A DNA stretch of 64,000 nt, from NCBI GenBank assembly GCA_019752045.1, contig JAIEMP010000007.1:186001-250000 (forward strand). The letters run 5' to 3'. The stretch is from Chitinophagaceae bacterium. Its GTDB lineage: Bacteria; Bacteroidota; Bacteroidia; Chitinophagales; Chitinophagaceae. The translations under genes were made by a program, and so were the position numbers. How positions within the stretch are numbered: the first letter of the stretch is position 1; each line of letters starts with the position of its first letter. A model generated the notes under the pieces. The model saw nothing but the letters and a program-made list of their open reading frames with translations, searched no databases and was not told the DNA's origin. Of the stretch, positions 55,044 through 62,775 are shown in pieces.

Positions 55044-55079
55044 ACAAAGTACCTATGGTTAATACCAAAGGTACTTTGT
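55044..55079 (-). terminator. Hairpin downstream of tuf
   Basis: Stem ACAAAGTACCT / AGGTACTTTGT extended by TGG / CCA across one mismatch, loop of 6. About 50 bases after the tuf stop, between tuf and tRNA-Trp, so it may attenuate and not fully stop transcription. Confidence 0.5.
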
Positions 55080-55099
55080 GTTTTATTTTGCTTCCACAA

Positions 55100-55127
55100 A
55101 GTCCCCCTTTGGGGGATTTAGGGGGCT
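55100..55127. repeat. CCCCC-TTT-GGGGG palindromic repeat after tuf
   Basis: TCCCCCTTTGGGGGA followed by TTTAGGGGGC directly next to the tuf stop codon. The CCCCTAAATCCCCC / AAAGGGGGA pattern is a recurring intergenic palindrome in Bacteroidota and probably also stabilises or ends the tuf mRNA. Confidence 0.5.
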
Positions 55128-56318
55128 TTATTTTATAATTTCAGTTACCTGTCCGGCACCTACTGTACGGCCACCTTCACGGATCGCAAACTTCAAACCT
55201 TTCTCCATCGCAATTGGCTGGATCAGTTTTACAGTAAGGCTTGTATTATCACCAGGCATCACCATTTCAGTTCCTGCAGGTAATTCTACTTCACCGGTAA
55301 CGTCAGTTGTACGGAAGTAAAACTGAGGACGGTATTTTTGGAAGAATGGAGTATGACGTCCACCTTCATCTTTGCTCAATACGTAAACTTCACCTTTAAA
55401 TTCAGTGTGCGGAGTAATGGTTTTAGGAGCACAGATAACCATACCACGACGGATATCTTTCTTCTCAATACCACGTAACAATAAACCGGCATTATCACCA
55501 GCCTGTCCCTGATCCAGTAACTTCTTGAACATTTCAACACCTGTTACAGTTGAGTTCAAAGGAGCATCCATTAAACCAACTACTTCAACTGCTTCACCTA
55601 CCTTAATGATACCACGCTCAATACGGCCGGTAGCAACTGTACCACGACCGGTGATTGAGAATACATCTTCCACACTCATCAGGAATGGTTGATCAATCGG
55701 GCGGGGAGGTAAAGGAATATAGCTATCAACTGCAGCCATTAATTCTTCAACTTTTGCAACCCACTTTGCATCTTCTGCTAAAGCACCTGTTGCAGAACCC
55801 TGAATGATTGGGGTGTTATCTCCGTCGAAACCATTTTTGGTTAACAGTTCACGAATTTCCATTTCAACCAGTTCCAGTAATTCAACATCTTCTACCAAAT
55901 CAACCTTATTCATAAATACAACCATGCTTGGTACACCTACCTGACGGGCAAGTAAGATATGCTCTCTTGTTTGAGGCATAGGACCATCTGTTGCAGCTAC
56001 TACTAATATAGCGCCGTCCATTTGGGCAGCACCTGTAATCATATTTTTTACATAATCAGCGTGACCAGGGCAATCTACGTGTGCGTAGTGACGGTTTGCT
56101 GTTTGATATTCTACGTGTGCAGTATTAATGGTGATACCACGCTCTCTTTCTTCAGGAGCACCATCAATTTCATCATATTTCTTTGCAACGTTACCCATCC
56201 CCTTTTTAGAAAGGATTGATGTAATAGCCGCAGTTAAAGTGGTTTTACCATGATCTACGTGTCCAATGGTACCAATATTTACGTGCGGTTTTTCCCGCTT
56301 AAAAGTCTCTTTAGACAT
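55128..56318 (-). CDS. tuf: Elongation factor Tu
   Basis: 396 residues. G1 GHVDHGKT at 19-26, G3 [10 protein letters not shown]4 MNKVDLVED, then domain 2 and 3 signatures ([51 protein letters not shown]). It delivers aminoacyl-tRNA to the ribosome. It lies downstream of a tRNA cluster and upstream of tRNA-Trp and secE. Confidence 0.98.
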   Translation of the reverse strand: MSKETFKREKPHVNIGTIGHVDHGKTTLTAAITSILSKKGMGNVAKKYDEIDGAPEERERGITINTAHVEYQTANRHYAHVDCPGHADYVKNMITGAAQMDGAILVVAATDGPMPQTREHILLARQVGVPSMVVFMNKVDLVEDVELLELVEMEIRELLTKNGFDGDNTPIIQGSATGALAEDAKWVAKVEELMAAVDSYIPLPPRPIDQPFLMSVEDVFSITGRGTVATGRIERGIIKVGEAVEVVGLMDAPLNSTVTGVEMFKKLLDQGQAGDNAGLLLRGIEKKDIRRGMVICAPKTITPHTEFKGEVYVLSKDEGGRHTPFFQKYRPQFYFRTTDVTGEVELPAGTEMVMPGDNTSLTVKLIQPIAMEKGLKFAIREGGRTVGAGQVTEIIK

Positions 56319-56460
56319 CTTATTTGTTTTTAGTTGTGTTACAAAAATTGTTAAACTATTTTATGTTATCAGCAGCAGTGCTACCATTAGCGGTTGTTGC
56401 GTCGCACATTTCATCTGTTATTTCATTGCTCATCACATCAAACTCATCGAAAATGTGTTG

Positions 56461-56532
56461 AGCCGTTAGTGAGAATCGAACTCACGACCTCTTCCCTACC
56501 AAGGAAGTGCTCTACCCCTGAGCTACAACGGC
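56461..56532 (-). tRNA. tRNA-Thr (GGT)
   Basis: 72 bases. Acceptor GCCGTTG / TAACGGC, anticodon loop TTGGTAG giving GGT, T arm GTGAG-TTCGATT-CTCAC. Next to tuf in the tRNA-tuf operon. Confidence 0.93.
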
Positions 56533-56693
56533 TGGCAGAGTGTGAGGAATCTCACATCAAATTTTTTAAAAAGAACTTTTGAGCATCTGACTCACAACCT
56601 TCCCGCTATCAGCAGGATGCTCTACCCCTGAGCTACAACGGCTGGCAGAGTGTGAGGAATCTAACATCAAATTTTTACAAAGAACTTTTGAGC
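56511..56693. repeat. Tandem duplication of a 73-base block including a tRNA 5' part
   Basis: Bases 56511-56583 recur at 56621-56693 with only a few differences (CTCACATC versus CTAACATC, and one shift in the A/T run). Each copy contains the 5' third of tRNA-Thr plus the upstream spacer, so the duplication produced the defective tRNA at 56578-56642. Confidence 0.75.
56578..56642 (-). pseudogene. tRNA pseudogene with GAT anticodon loop
   Basis: The 5' acceptor strand, D arm and anticodon arm look intact (GCCGTTG...; stem TCCTG / CGGGA with loop CTGATAG, anticodon GAT, Ile). The T loop reads TCAGATG, not TTCRANY, and nothing complementary to GCCGTTG follows. It cannot fold a normal acceptor stem and is read as a defective copy of tRNA-Thr with an altered anticodon arm. 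Confidence 0.6.
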
Positions 56694-56763
56694 GGGAGAC
56701 CAGGCTCGAACTGGCCACCTATAGCTTGGAAGGCTATCGCTCTACCAAATGAGCTACTCCCGC
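56691..56763 (-). tRNA. tRNA-Gly (TCC)
   Basis: 73 bases. Acceptor GCGGGAG / CTCCCGC, anticodon loop CTTCCAA giving TCC, T loop TTCGAGC. Confidence 0.93.
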
Positions 56764-56822
56764 TTATTTACTTCAAATTCAAAAAACATTTCCCCTCTTC
56801 TCTGGATCCGCCGTGGCGGATT

Positions 56823-56841
56823 GCCAAATGAGCTATTCCGT
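56823..56841 (-). pseudogene. Fragment of a tRNA-Gly 5' end
   Basis: The sequence repeats the 5' D-arm part of the neighbouring tRNA-Gly (AGCTCATTTGG core) with a few changes and no remaining tRNA body. A remnant of an older duplication in the tRNA cluster. Confidence 0.4.
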
Positions 56842-56868
56842 TTAAAATTACTAACTAAAAAAGAACCG

Positions 56869-56951
<83 letters not shown>

Positions 56952-56978
56952 ATTTATTTAAACAAAATCCCTTATCTG

Positions 56979-57051
56979 AGCCACTTGTCGGACTCGAACC
57001 AACGACCTGCTGATTACAAATCAGCTGCTCTACCAACTGAGCTAAAGTGGC
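56979..57051 (-). tRNA. tRNA-Thr (TGT)
   Basis: 73 bases. Acceptor GCCACTT / AAGTGGC, anticodon loop TTTGTAA giving TGT, T loop TTCGAGT. First gene of the tRNA-tuf transcript. Confidence 0.93.
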
Positions 57052-57211
57052 ATTTTAAAATCCCATTTATTAATTGCTTCTGTAATGAAATGTGAAATCC
57101 CGGTTCATTGAAACATTTGAGAAATCGCCAAACGTTTATTTTGAAGCAAAAAGTCAATACCACAAAGAGCTTTATCTAACGCACACAAATTCACCCCCTT
57201 TTTTGGGAAGG

Positions 57212-57219
57212 CAAAGGTA
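57212..57219 (-). promoter_or_regulatory. -7 box of the tRNA-tuf operon
   Basis: Minus-strand TACCTTTG, a perfect match to TAnnTTTG, about 160 bases upstream of tRNA-Thr(TGT). No clear -33 TTTG at the standard spacing. Confidence 0.45.
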
Positions 57220-57295
57220 AAGGAAAAGACCAAATGGAAAAATTTTTACAAAGGAAAAATTATGATGTGGAAAGAAGTTGAATAACGTATAAAAA

Positions 57296-57323
57296 AAATC
57301 CCTCCAATTTGGTGGAGGGATTT
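57296..57323 (-). terminator. Terminator after the hibernation factor gene
   Basis: 11-bp stem AAATCCCTCCA / TGGAGGGATTT with a 6-base loop and, on the minus strand, a further T run. It lies 17 bases after the stop of the gene at 57340. Confidence 0.85.
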
Positions 57324-57339
57324 GAGGTTAAAATGAGGT

Positions 57340-57642
57340 TTACAGATCGTATTGTTTTTCTTTTTTTCGTTTTAATTGTGTGATAAGAGAATCCATTGCA
57401 TCGTCAAAAGACTGCTCAAAAGATTTGGACGATTGTTTTACAAATAAATGCTGTCTTGGCACATGCACTTTAATTTCAGCTACTTTGTCTTTGATGTTAT
57501 GTACAACATTGTCCAGTTTCAGAAACACATCTACTTTCATGATCCGGTCATGAAAGTTATAAAGCTTCTGCACTCTCTGTTTAACATACTCGATCAGTTT
57601 TGCATCTGCGTCAAAACGTACGGTTTGGATCTTAACGGTCAT
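57340..57642 (-). CDS. Ribosome hibernation promoting factor (short HPF/RaiA)
   Basis: 100 residues: MTVKIQTVRFDADAKLIEYVKQRVQKLYNFHDRIMKVDVFLK, then KVAEIKVHVPRQHLFVKQSSKSFEQSFDDAMDSLITQLKRKKEK. This is the S30AE fold without the C-terminal dimerisation domain, so the short form that binds the 30S decoding channel in resting cells. It lies upstream of the tRNA-tuf cluster behind its own terminator. Confidence 0.87.
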   Translation of the reverse strand: MTVKIQTVRFDADAKLIEYVKQRVQKLYNFHDRIMKVDVFLKLDNVVHNIKDKVAEIKVHVPRQHLFVKQSSKSFEQSFDDAMDSLITQLKRKKEKQYDL

Positions 57643-57841
57643 AGCGTTCCAAATTTTAGCTAGTTAAAAAATAATGTGAAAGAACTGGTTTTTCTGATTT
57701 TGGGTACAGGAATTTCCAGTGCTTACAAGTTACATCAGCAGGCCGAATTATCAAAATAAATTTACCCTTATAAAAAAAAAATTTAACAGCTGTAAGTGGA
57801 TAGATTTCAGTAAAAAATAAAAGCGAATTTATGTTAGCATT

Positions 57842-58744
57842 TTAAGCTTTAGGGTGGGCCTTTTTATGAATATCTTTTAATTTTTCAATGGTATTATGAG
57901 TGTATACCTGTGTTGCAGCCAAACTGCTGTGCCCGAGTAACTCTTTCACTGCATTCAACTCAGCTCCGTTGTTCATTAAGTGTGTTGCAAATGTGTGTCG
58001 CAGAACATGCGGACTTTTTTTACTGACAGTTGTGATCAGAGAAAGGTATTTTTTAACAACCATCTGTACATATTTTGGATAGAGTTTTTTGCCCTTCTCA
58101 TTTATCAGCAAATATTCCTGAGCGGCAGAATCAAAATGCCGGTGCTTTTCTTCTACATATAACGCAAGAAGACCTTTCATCTCATTTGAAAGAGGAATCA
58201 GCCGCTCCTTATTTCCTTTACCCAGTATCTTTAAACTGCCTTTCACCAGATCTACATGCGATTCTTTGAGCGCTATGAGTTCGCTTAAACGCATACCCGA
58301 GCAATACAATAAGCTCATGATCATTTTATTCATACAGCCCTCCCAGTTGTCAGGAAATTCGATATGATTAAAGAGTAAGGCGATGTCCTTTTGCTCTACA
58401 TAAACCGGTAACCGTTTGCTTTGCCGGGGCGAAACAATGGTGATCATGGGCGATACTTCTACTTTTTCCTGCCGCAACTGATACTTGAAGAATGATTTTA
58501 GGGTTGAAATACGCCTGTTGATTGTTTTGGCAGAAGCATCCTGTTCTTTTTGATGGGCCAGCCAGCTACGGATAAATGTTGGTTTTATTTCACTCAGAGA
58601 AAGCTCACCAAAATTCATTTGCAGGTAATCGAAAAAAAAGATGAGATCAATCTGGTAGGATCGAACTGTATGGGGTGAGTATCTCTTTTCGAACTTCAGA
58701 TACTCCAGAAAGGAATCAAATGCTGTTGTTTGGGGATGGGTCAT
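57842..58744 (-). CDS. XerC/XerD-type tyrosine recombinase
   Basis: 300 residues, the Xer length. N-terminal SAM-like core-binding domain (FLEYLKFEKRYSPHTVRSYQIDL) and the catalytic domain with Arg in GMRLSEL, Lys in LGKGNKERLIPL, HVLRHTFATHL, His in LLGHSSLAATQVYTH and the nucleophile Tyr in QVYTH. It most likely resolves chromosome dimers at dif. It is not next to a mobile element and is not the integrase of the conjugative element, whose other end is outside the window. Confidence 0.88.
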   Translation of the reverse strand: MTHPQTTAFDSFLEYLKFEKRYSPHTVRSYQIDLIFFFDYLQMNFGELSLSEIKPTFIRSWLAHQKEQDASAKTINRRISTLKSFFKYQLRQEKVEVSPMITIVSPRQSKRLPVYVEQKDIALLFNHIEFPDNWEGCMNKMIMSLLYCSGMRLSELIALKESHVDLVKGSLKILGKGNKERLIPLSNEMKGLLALYVEEKHRHFDSAAQEYLLINEKGKKLYPKYVQMVVKKYLSLITTVSKKSPHVLRHTFATHLMNNGAELNAVKELLGHSSLAATQVYTHNTIEKLKDIHKKAHPKA

Positions 58745-58750
58745 AATAGC

Positions 58751-58785
58751 AATAGCCGTAAAGTTACAAAAACCTTACGGCTATT
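58751..58785. other. Hairpin between rpsU and xerC
   Basis: Perfect 11-bp arms AATAGCCGTAA / TTACGGCTATT, 13-base loop, ending 6 bases before the recombinase start. No T run follows on the minus strand. It could attenuate read-through from rpsU or block the recombinase start site. Confidence 0.5.
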
Positions 58786-58808
58786 ACCGATATTCTGAAA
58801 GGGAAGAA

Positions 58809-59009
58809 TTACTTCACTTCAATCTTACCACTGGCGATCTGTTGCTTATAAACTGCTTTCAGTACATCGCCTCTACGACGAACTGAGGGCTTTACGAATG
58901 CCTGACGCTCACGCAACTGAAGGAGAATTTTGCTTTTTTCAAACTTTTTCTTGTATTTCTTCAGCGCTTTGTCTATGTTTTCGCAGTCTTTTGAATCAAT
59001 GATCAACAT
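58809..59009 (-). CDS. rpsU: 30S ribosomal protein S21
   Basis: 66 residues from ATG at 59009 (MLIIDSKDCENIDKALKKYKKKFEKS), with VRRRGDVLKAVYKQQ near the end. The frame runs further upstream, but a strong Shine-Dalgarno sequence (AAAGGAGGT, 59019-59027) with 10 bases to the ATG fixes the start. bS21 sits at the 3' end of 16S rRNA and, in Bacteroidota ribosomes, helps hide the anti-Shine-Dalgarno. A -7 box TATCTTTG lies at 59044-59051. Confidence 0.94.
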   Translation of the reverse strand: MLIIDSKDCENIDKALKKYKKKFEKSKILLQLRERQAFVKPSVRRRGDVLKAVYKQQIASGKIEVK

Positions 59010-59017
59010 AATTATGA

Positions 59018-59027
59018 TACCTCCTTT
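59018..59027 (-). promoter_or_regulatory. Strong Shine-Dalgarno site of rpsU
   Basis: AAAGGAGGTA on the minus strand, nine bases complementary to the 16S 3' end, in a genome where other genes here show no such site. Known work on Bacteroidota ribosomes shows bS21 covers the anti-SD, so the site suits autogenous control. Confidence 0.75.
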
Positions 59028-59043
59028 AAGGTTTTTAGAGGCG

Positions 59044-59051
59044 CAAAGATA
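59044..59051 (-). promoter_or_regulatory. -7 box of rpsU
   Basis: Minus-strand TATCTTTG, matching TAnnTTTG, 17 bases upstream of the Shine-Dalgarno site. No clear -33 element. Confidence 0.45.
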
Positions 59052-59210
59052 GGGGTTAAAAACTAACTTTCTGCAGTTGTAGAAAGTTTTTTTGCGCAAT
59101 AAGGAAAGGAAAACAACCCGGCCCGTTTGAAGCAAGGATATAAACAACAGCTCTTGCCGTACCTTCGTTCAACGGGCTGTTTAACGTTTAAAAGCAGCCC
59201 GTAAAATAGT

Positions 59211-59804
59211 ATGTTCACTGGAATCATTGAAACGACAGGCATCATTGACGAAATAACAGAAACCGGCAGCAATAAAACTTTTTGGATCAACTCCCCTGTT
59301 TCAAAGGAGCTAAAAGCAGATCAAAGCGTTTCTCATAACGGGGTATGCCTTACCGTTGAAGAAATAAATAATAATGCCCACAAAGTAACAGCCATCCTTG
59401 AAACCCTTGAAAAATCGAATCTGAATTACTGGAAAAAAGGTGACCTTGTGAATCTGGAACGTTGTCTTGTTTACAATGGAAGACTTGACGGGCACCTGGT
59501 ACAGGGCCATGTTGACAGTACAGGTATTTGCACACAAGTTGTTACATTGAACGGAAGCTGGGTTTATCAATTTCAATTCCCTGAAGAATTTGGCGAACTC
59601 ATTGTTGAAAAAGGTTCTATTTCATTAAACGGTATAAGTCTTACTGTTTTTGATGTAAACAACCACTCATTTAAAGTTGCCATTATTCCTTACACATATG
59701 AGCATACCAATATGCAGCATACAAAGGAAGGGTCTGTCGTAAATCTTGAGTTTGATATTATTGGCAAGTATGTGCAGCGTACTCAACAGCTGAAAAAAGC
59801 TTAA
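59211..59804 (+). CDS. ribE: Riboflavin synthase alpha subunit
   Basis: 197 residues with two lumazine-binding barrels: MFTGIIETTGIIDEI...SVSHNGVCLTV and the second LDGHLVQGHVDSTGICTQV...KGSISLNGISLTV. Each barrel binds 6,7-dimethyl-8-ribityllumazine; the trimer makes riboflavin from two of them. No other rib gene is adjacent and no FMN riboswitch is visible. Divergent from rpsU with about 200 bases between the start codons. Confidence 0.95.
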   Translation: MFTGIIETTGIIDEITETGSNKTFWINSPVSKELKADQSVSHNGVCLTVEEINNNAHKVTAILETLEKSNLNYWKKGDLVNLERCLVYNGRLDGHLVQGHVDSTGICTQVVTLNGSWVYQFQFPEEFGELIVEKGSISLNGISLTVFDVNNHSFKVAIIPYTYEHTNMQHTKEGSVVNLEFDIIGKYVQRTQQLKKA

Positions 59805-59900
59805 GAAATAATGTACTATTAATTACGTTAATATTGTAATGTAACAGAACATGCTGCGGCTGTTTCGGGCATTCTAAAAACCAAAACCACGTTCAAACAA

Positions 59901-60818
59901 ATGCCGAAATTATCTATTCTTATACCGGTATTAAATGAAGCTGAAAACATACTTCCGCTCTTTTTTGAAATAAAAAAGTATGTGCCCGAGGATTTTGAAA
60001 TCATATTTATTGATGATGGCAGTAACGATTCTACATTCATTGAAATTCAACAGCTTTCAGAAAGAGATGAACGTGTAAAATGTATTTCGTTTTCACGGAA
60101 TTTTGGTCACCAGAATGCATTGATGGCAGGGATGGATTATGCAACTGGTGGATATATTATTACAATGGATGGCGACCTGCAACACCCGCCCTCCTGCATT
60201 CCTGCAATACTTCAACACCTTGAAAACGGTTATGATATTGTTTCAACCCAACGGAGAAAAACCGAAGATTTAAATGTCATTAAAAAAATATCAACTAAGC
60301 TTTTTTACCGTCTTATCAATTTTCTTTCCGATATCCCAATAGAAGAAAACGTCTCAGACTTCAGAGGTTTTTCCCGAAAAGTGCTTTATACCATTCATAA
60401 GTTTGAAGAAAGAGATCTTTTTTTACGAGGAATTTTCAGCTGGATTGGTTTTAAAAAAATCACCATTCCTTTTGATGCCCCATCACGCCTTCACGGAAAC
60501 AGCAAATACAGTTTTATGCATATGGTAAGGCTTGGGCTGAGAGGCACCACCTCTTTCAGTTTTAAACCACTCCGTATTTCTTTACTTATCGGCACTTTTG
60601 TTTCGTTTATATCGTTTTTCTTACTGGCACTTGTGCTCATTAATTATTTTCAGGGAAAAACAGTTCCTGGCTGGGCTTCTATTATGACAGTGGTAACGTT
60701 TATGGGTGGCATTCAGCTTCTGGTTATTGGATTGATGGGGGAATATATTGCCAGCCTTTTCAGAGAAAGTAAAAAACGTCCGTTGTATATCATCAATGAA
60801 AAAATTAATGTAGATTAA
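59901..60818 (+). CDS. Family 2 glycosyltransferase, polyprenyl-phosphate type (DPM1/GtrB-like)
   Basis: 305 residues. GT-A domain: LSILIPVLNEAENILPL, FIDDGSNDST, FSRNFGHQNALMAGMDYATGGYIITMDGDLQHPP (DxD-like DGDLQ), DFRGFSRK and LHGNSKYSF, followed by two membrane helices (about 228-290) as in GtrB/ArnC-type enzymes that load a sugar onto undecaprenyl phosphate. The donor sugar is unknown. Its end overlaps by 4 bases the end of the convergent next gene. Confidence 0.88.
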   Translation: MPKLSILIPVLNEAENILPLFFEIKKYVPEDFEIIFIDDGSNDSTFIEIQQLSERDERVKCISFSRNFGHQNALMAGMDYATGGYIITMDGDLQHPPSCIPAILQHLENGYDIVSTQRRKTEDLNVIKKISTKLFYRLINFLSDIPIEENVSDFRGFSRKVLYTIHKFEERDLFLRGIFSWIGFKKITIPFDAPSRLHGNSKYSFMHMVRLGLRGTTSFSFKPLRISLLIGTFVSFISFFLLALVLINYFQGKTVPGWASIMTVVTFMGGIQLLVIGLMGEYIASLFRESKKRPLYIINEKINVD

Positions 60819-61795
60819 AATGCATCCCAATCTCCGGTTTGGCAAAACCAGTTGTAATTCTGTCCATCATCACTCATCTTTTTCAGATAGCCCATCATGC
60901 GTTGTTTTTTGGGCATCAGCATTGAAGGAACTTTAAAAAATCCTTGAATTAGCTGATCCACAACGTTGCTTCCCACAGTAAATATTCCTGCTAGTGAACA
61001 TTTTTCTGCATTTGCTACTTCCTGAATAAATGCAAACAGCTCCCTCTTTGCACTTTTATTAACAGCGTGCAGCTCCATAATAAGCAACAGCTTTACACCT
61101 TTTACAAATACAGAACGAACAACTACATTTCCGGTAACCTTCTCACCTGCAACAACAGAAAAAGTATAATAGTTTGCATACGGATGCTGCTTATACCTCC
61201 AGTTCATATAGGCAGCATCTTTGTACAGCATGACATTACTGTTTGCTGTAATTGAACCTGCATAGATATCCTGTGCTTCATTATAGTTATCAAATGGCTG
61301 TAATAAATTGAACTTTGCTGTACGATGTTTAAAAAGTAATTTGATATAAAAAGGCAGATCAGCCAACGGCTGAAAGCCAAGCCTAATTGTTCCTTTCATA
61401 CTGCTATGATTGGGAAACACATAAATCATCTCTTCAGGAAGTAACGTGTCAATTAAGGCCTGCATACAGGCATGAAACAAACCTCTTTGCCTTGATTGAG
61501 GTAATACAGCGGCTTCAGTAAAATGCCAGCTCTTAAAAATTCTTCCTTTGCTGATTAAGTTTACGGGATACATAGCAACAGATGCAAGTATTTGTCCATT
61601 CTCTGTTGCCAATGCAATTCTTGCTTTTCCTGCAGGGGTATTATACTTCCATTGAAAAAAAGCCGGCATTATAAAATCATTACTGACTTTATTTTTATGA
61701 AGCAGTTTTTCAAATGCAGCCTGCTGCAGTTGGCAGTACTGCTGCATGTCAAGCTCATCAGGACCCGTGATATGAATACGAACTTCCTGATTCAT
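60815..61795 (-). CDS. GNAT-family acetyltransferase-like protein
   Basis: 326 residues, soluble. The first half carries the GNAT features (ARIALATENGQILASVAMYPVNLIS and AAVLPQSRQRGLFHACMQALIDTLL, with the Q/RxxGxx acetyl-CoA loop), the second half a further domain with NWRYKQHPYANYYTFSVVAG. The layout resembles two-lobe GNATs found in surface polysaccharide loci. Its ATG lies inside the 3' end of the upstream ChbG-like gene (38-base overlap), so the two are coupled. Confidence 0.6.
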   Translation of the reverse strand: MNQEVRIHITGPDELDMQQYCQLQQAAFEKLLHKNKVSNDFIMPAFFQWKYNTPAGKARIALATENGQILASVAMYPVNLISKGRIFKSWHFTEAAVLPQSRQRGLFHACMQALIDTLLPEEMIYVFPNHSSMKGTIRLGFQPLADLPFYIKLLFKHRTAKFNLLQPFDNYNEAQDIYAGSITANSNVMLYKDAAYMNWRYKQHPYANYYTFSVVAGEKVTGNVVVRSVFVKGVKLLLIMELHAVNKSAKRELFAFIQEVANAEKCSLAGIFTVGSNVVDQLIQGFFKVPSMLMPKKQRMMGYLKKMSDDGQNYNWFCQTGDWDAF

Positions 61796-62651
61796 CCTGA
61801 AGTTGTTTTAATGCTTCCCATTCTGTTTTTCTTTTTTCATCTATAAAAAAAAGTTTCCCTCCGTTAAACGACGCCCATCGTTCCATTTCTGCTGCTGTTG
61901 ACTGACCCGGGTGAACAATCACTTCCAAAGAAAGTACATTCCGCTTTTTAGCTGCAGCAATAGCTTTTCTCAGTACAGCAATTGAAATATGATTTGAATA
62001 CAGCACGCCAAATGTTTCCTGAGACAATGCAGCAAACTGTATTTTCTTTTTTCTGATCTTCCATTTACAAAATCTCAACAGAATCAATTTAATCATATTC
62101 ACATAGAATAGAGGTTTAAACAGATCCCGAGGGGAAGCAAGAAAGAAAGCTTCGTTCACAAACCGCACATAATGAATTTGATATTTTTTTGCCAGTTCAA
62201 CTGCAATTTCAAAAACTGCCGGAAGCATATGAATGTGGTTGTGGCCATTAATTGCTGTGATTTTACGTCCACCTGAATTTTGCTGAATAAAATTCAATTG
62301 TGCATCCCACTCCTCTTTTACCTGCTGTAAAAATTGCTTCCTTTTTTCGCCACCTCTCAACAATAAAAACAACGCCTTTGAAAACCGAACGTTTAAATGG
62401 CCATTGGCATCGGCTATAATGGAACTGTGTGTATTTGTTCTAAAAGATAACCCATCTGTAAGATTTAAATGGGCAGATAAAGTACAAGCGATCTGTTGAT
62501 GGTTCTCCAATGCATCACCGATCATTTTACTGCATGCTATATTTGCAACTATACCAAAGCCATGGATCATATTCTGCTGCCATGCATCTGCAATCATATG
62601 AGTAGCCGACTCTCCTATCCCCGCATCATCGGCATGCAACAGAATTTCCAT
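61758..62651 (-). CDS. ChbG/YdjC-family carbohydrate deacetylase
   Basis: 297 residues from ATG at 62651 (MEILLHADDAGIGES); the frame extends 17 codons upstream without conserved content. Metal-site motifs HADDAG at 6-11, LSAHLNLTDG, INGHNHIHMLP and EVIVHPGQ define the family, which removes acetyl groups from sugars such as chitooligosaccharides. Here, beside a GT2 and a GNAT protein, it probably acts on a lipid-linked sugar or surface glycan (inference). Confidence 0.85.
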   Translation of the reverse strand: MEILLHADDAGIGESATHMIADAWQQNMIHGFGIVANIACSKMIGDALENHQQIACTLSAHLNLTDGLSFRTNTHSSIIADANGHLNVRFSKALFLLLRGGEKRKQFLQQVKEEWDAQLNFIQQNSGGRKITAINGHNHIHMLPAVFEIAVELAKKYQIHYVRFVNEAFFLASPRDLFKPLFYVNMIKLILLRFCKWKIRKKKIQFAALSQETFGVLYSNHISIAVLRKAIAAAKKRNVLSLEVIVHPGQSTAAEMERWASFNGGKLFFIDEKRKTEWEALKQLQDESGSSYSYHGS

Positions 62652-62775
62652 GCTTTTTTTTATAAAAATAACAACTTCATTGCAGCTCTCTGCTAAAATC
62701 AAATCTCTACTTGAAGCTTTCTTTCAATATTGAGAGGTAATTGTATATTTGATTGCATACAAATAAAAACCGTTT

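Noticed and set aside
57842-58744. Xer-type recombinase as integrase of the conjugative element
   Set aside because: It is 44 kb from the element, has the length and motifs of housekeeping XerC/XerD and sits beside rpsU.
59060-59210. FMN riboswitch upstream of riboflavin synthase
   Set aside because: The gap to the divergent rpsU gene is too short and lacks the conserved FMN aptamer segments.
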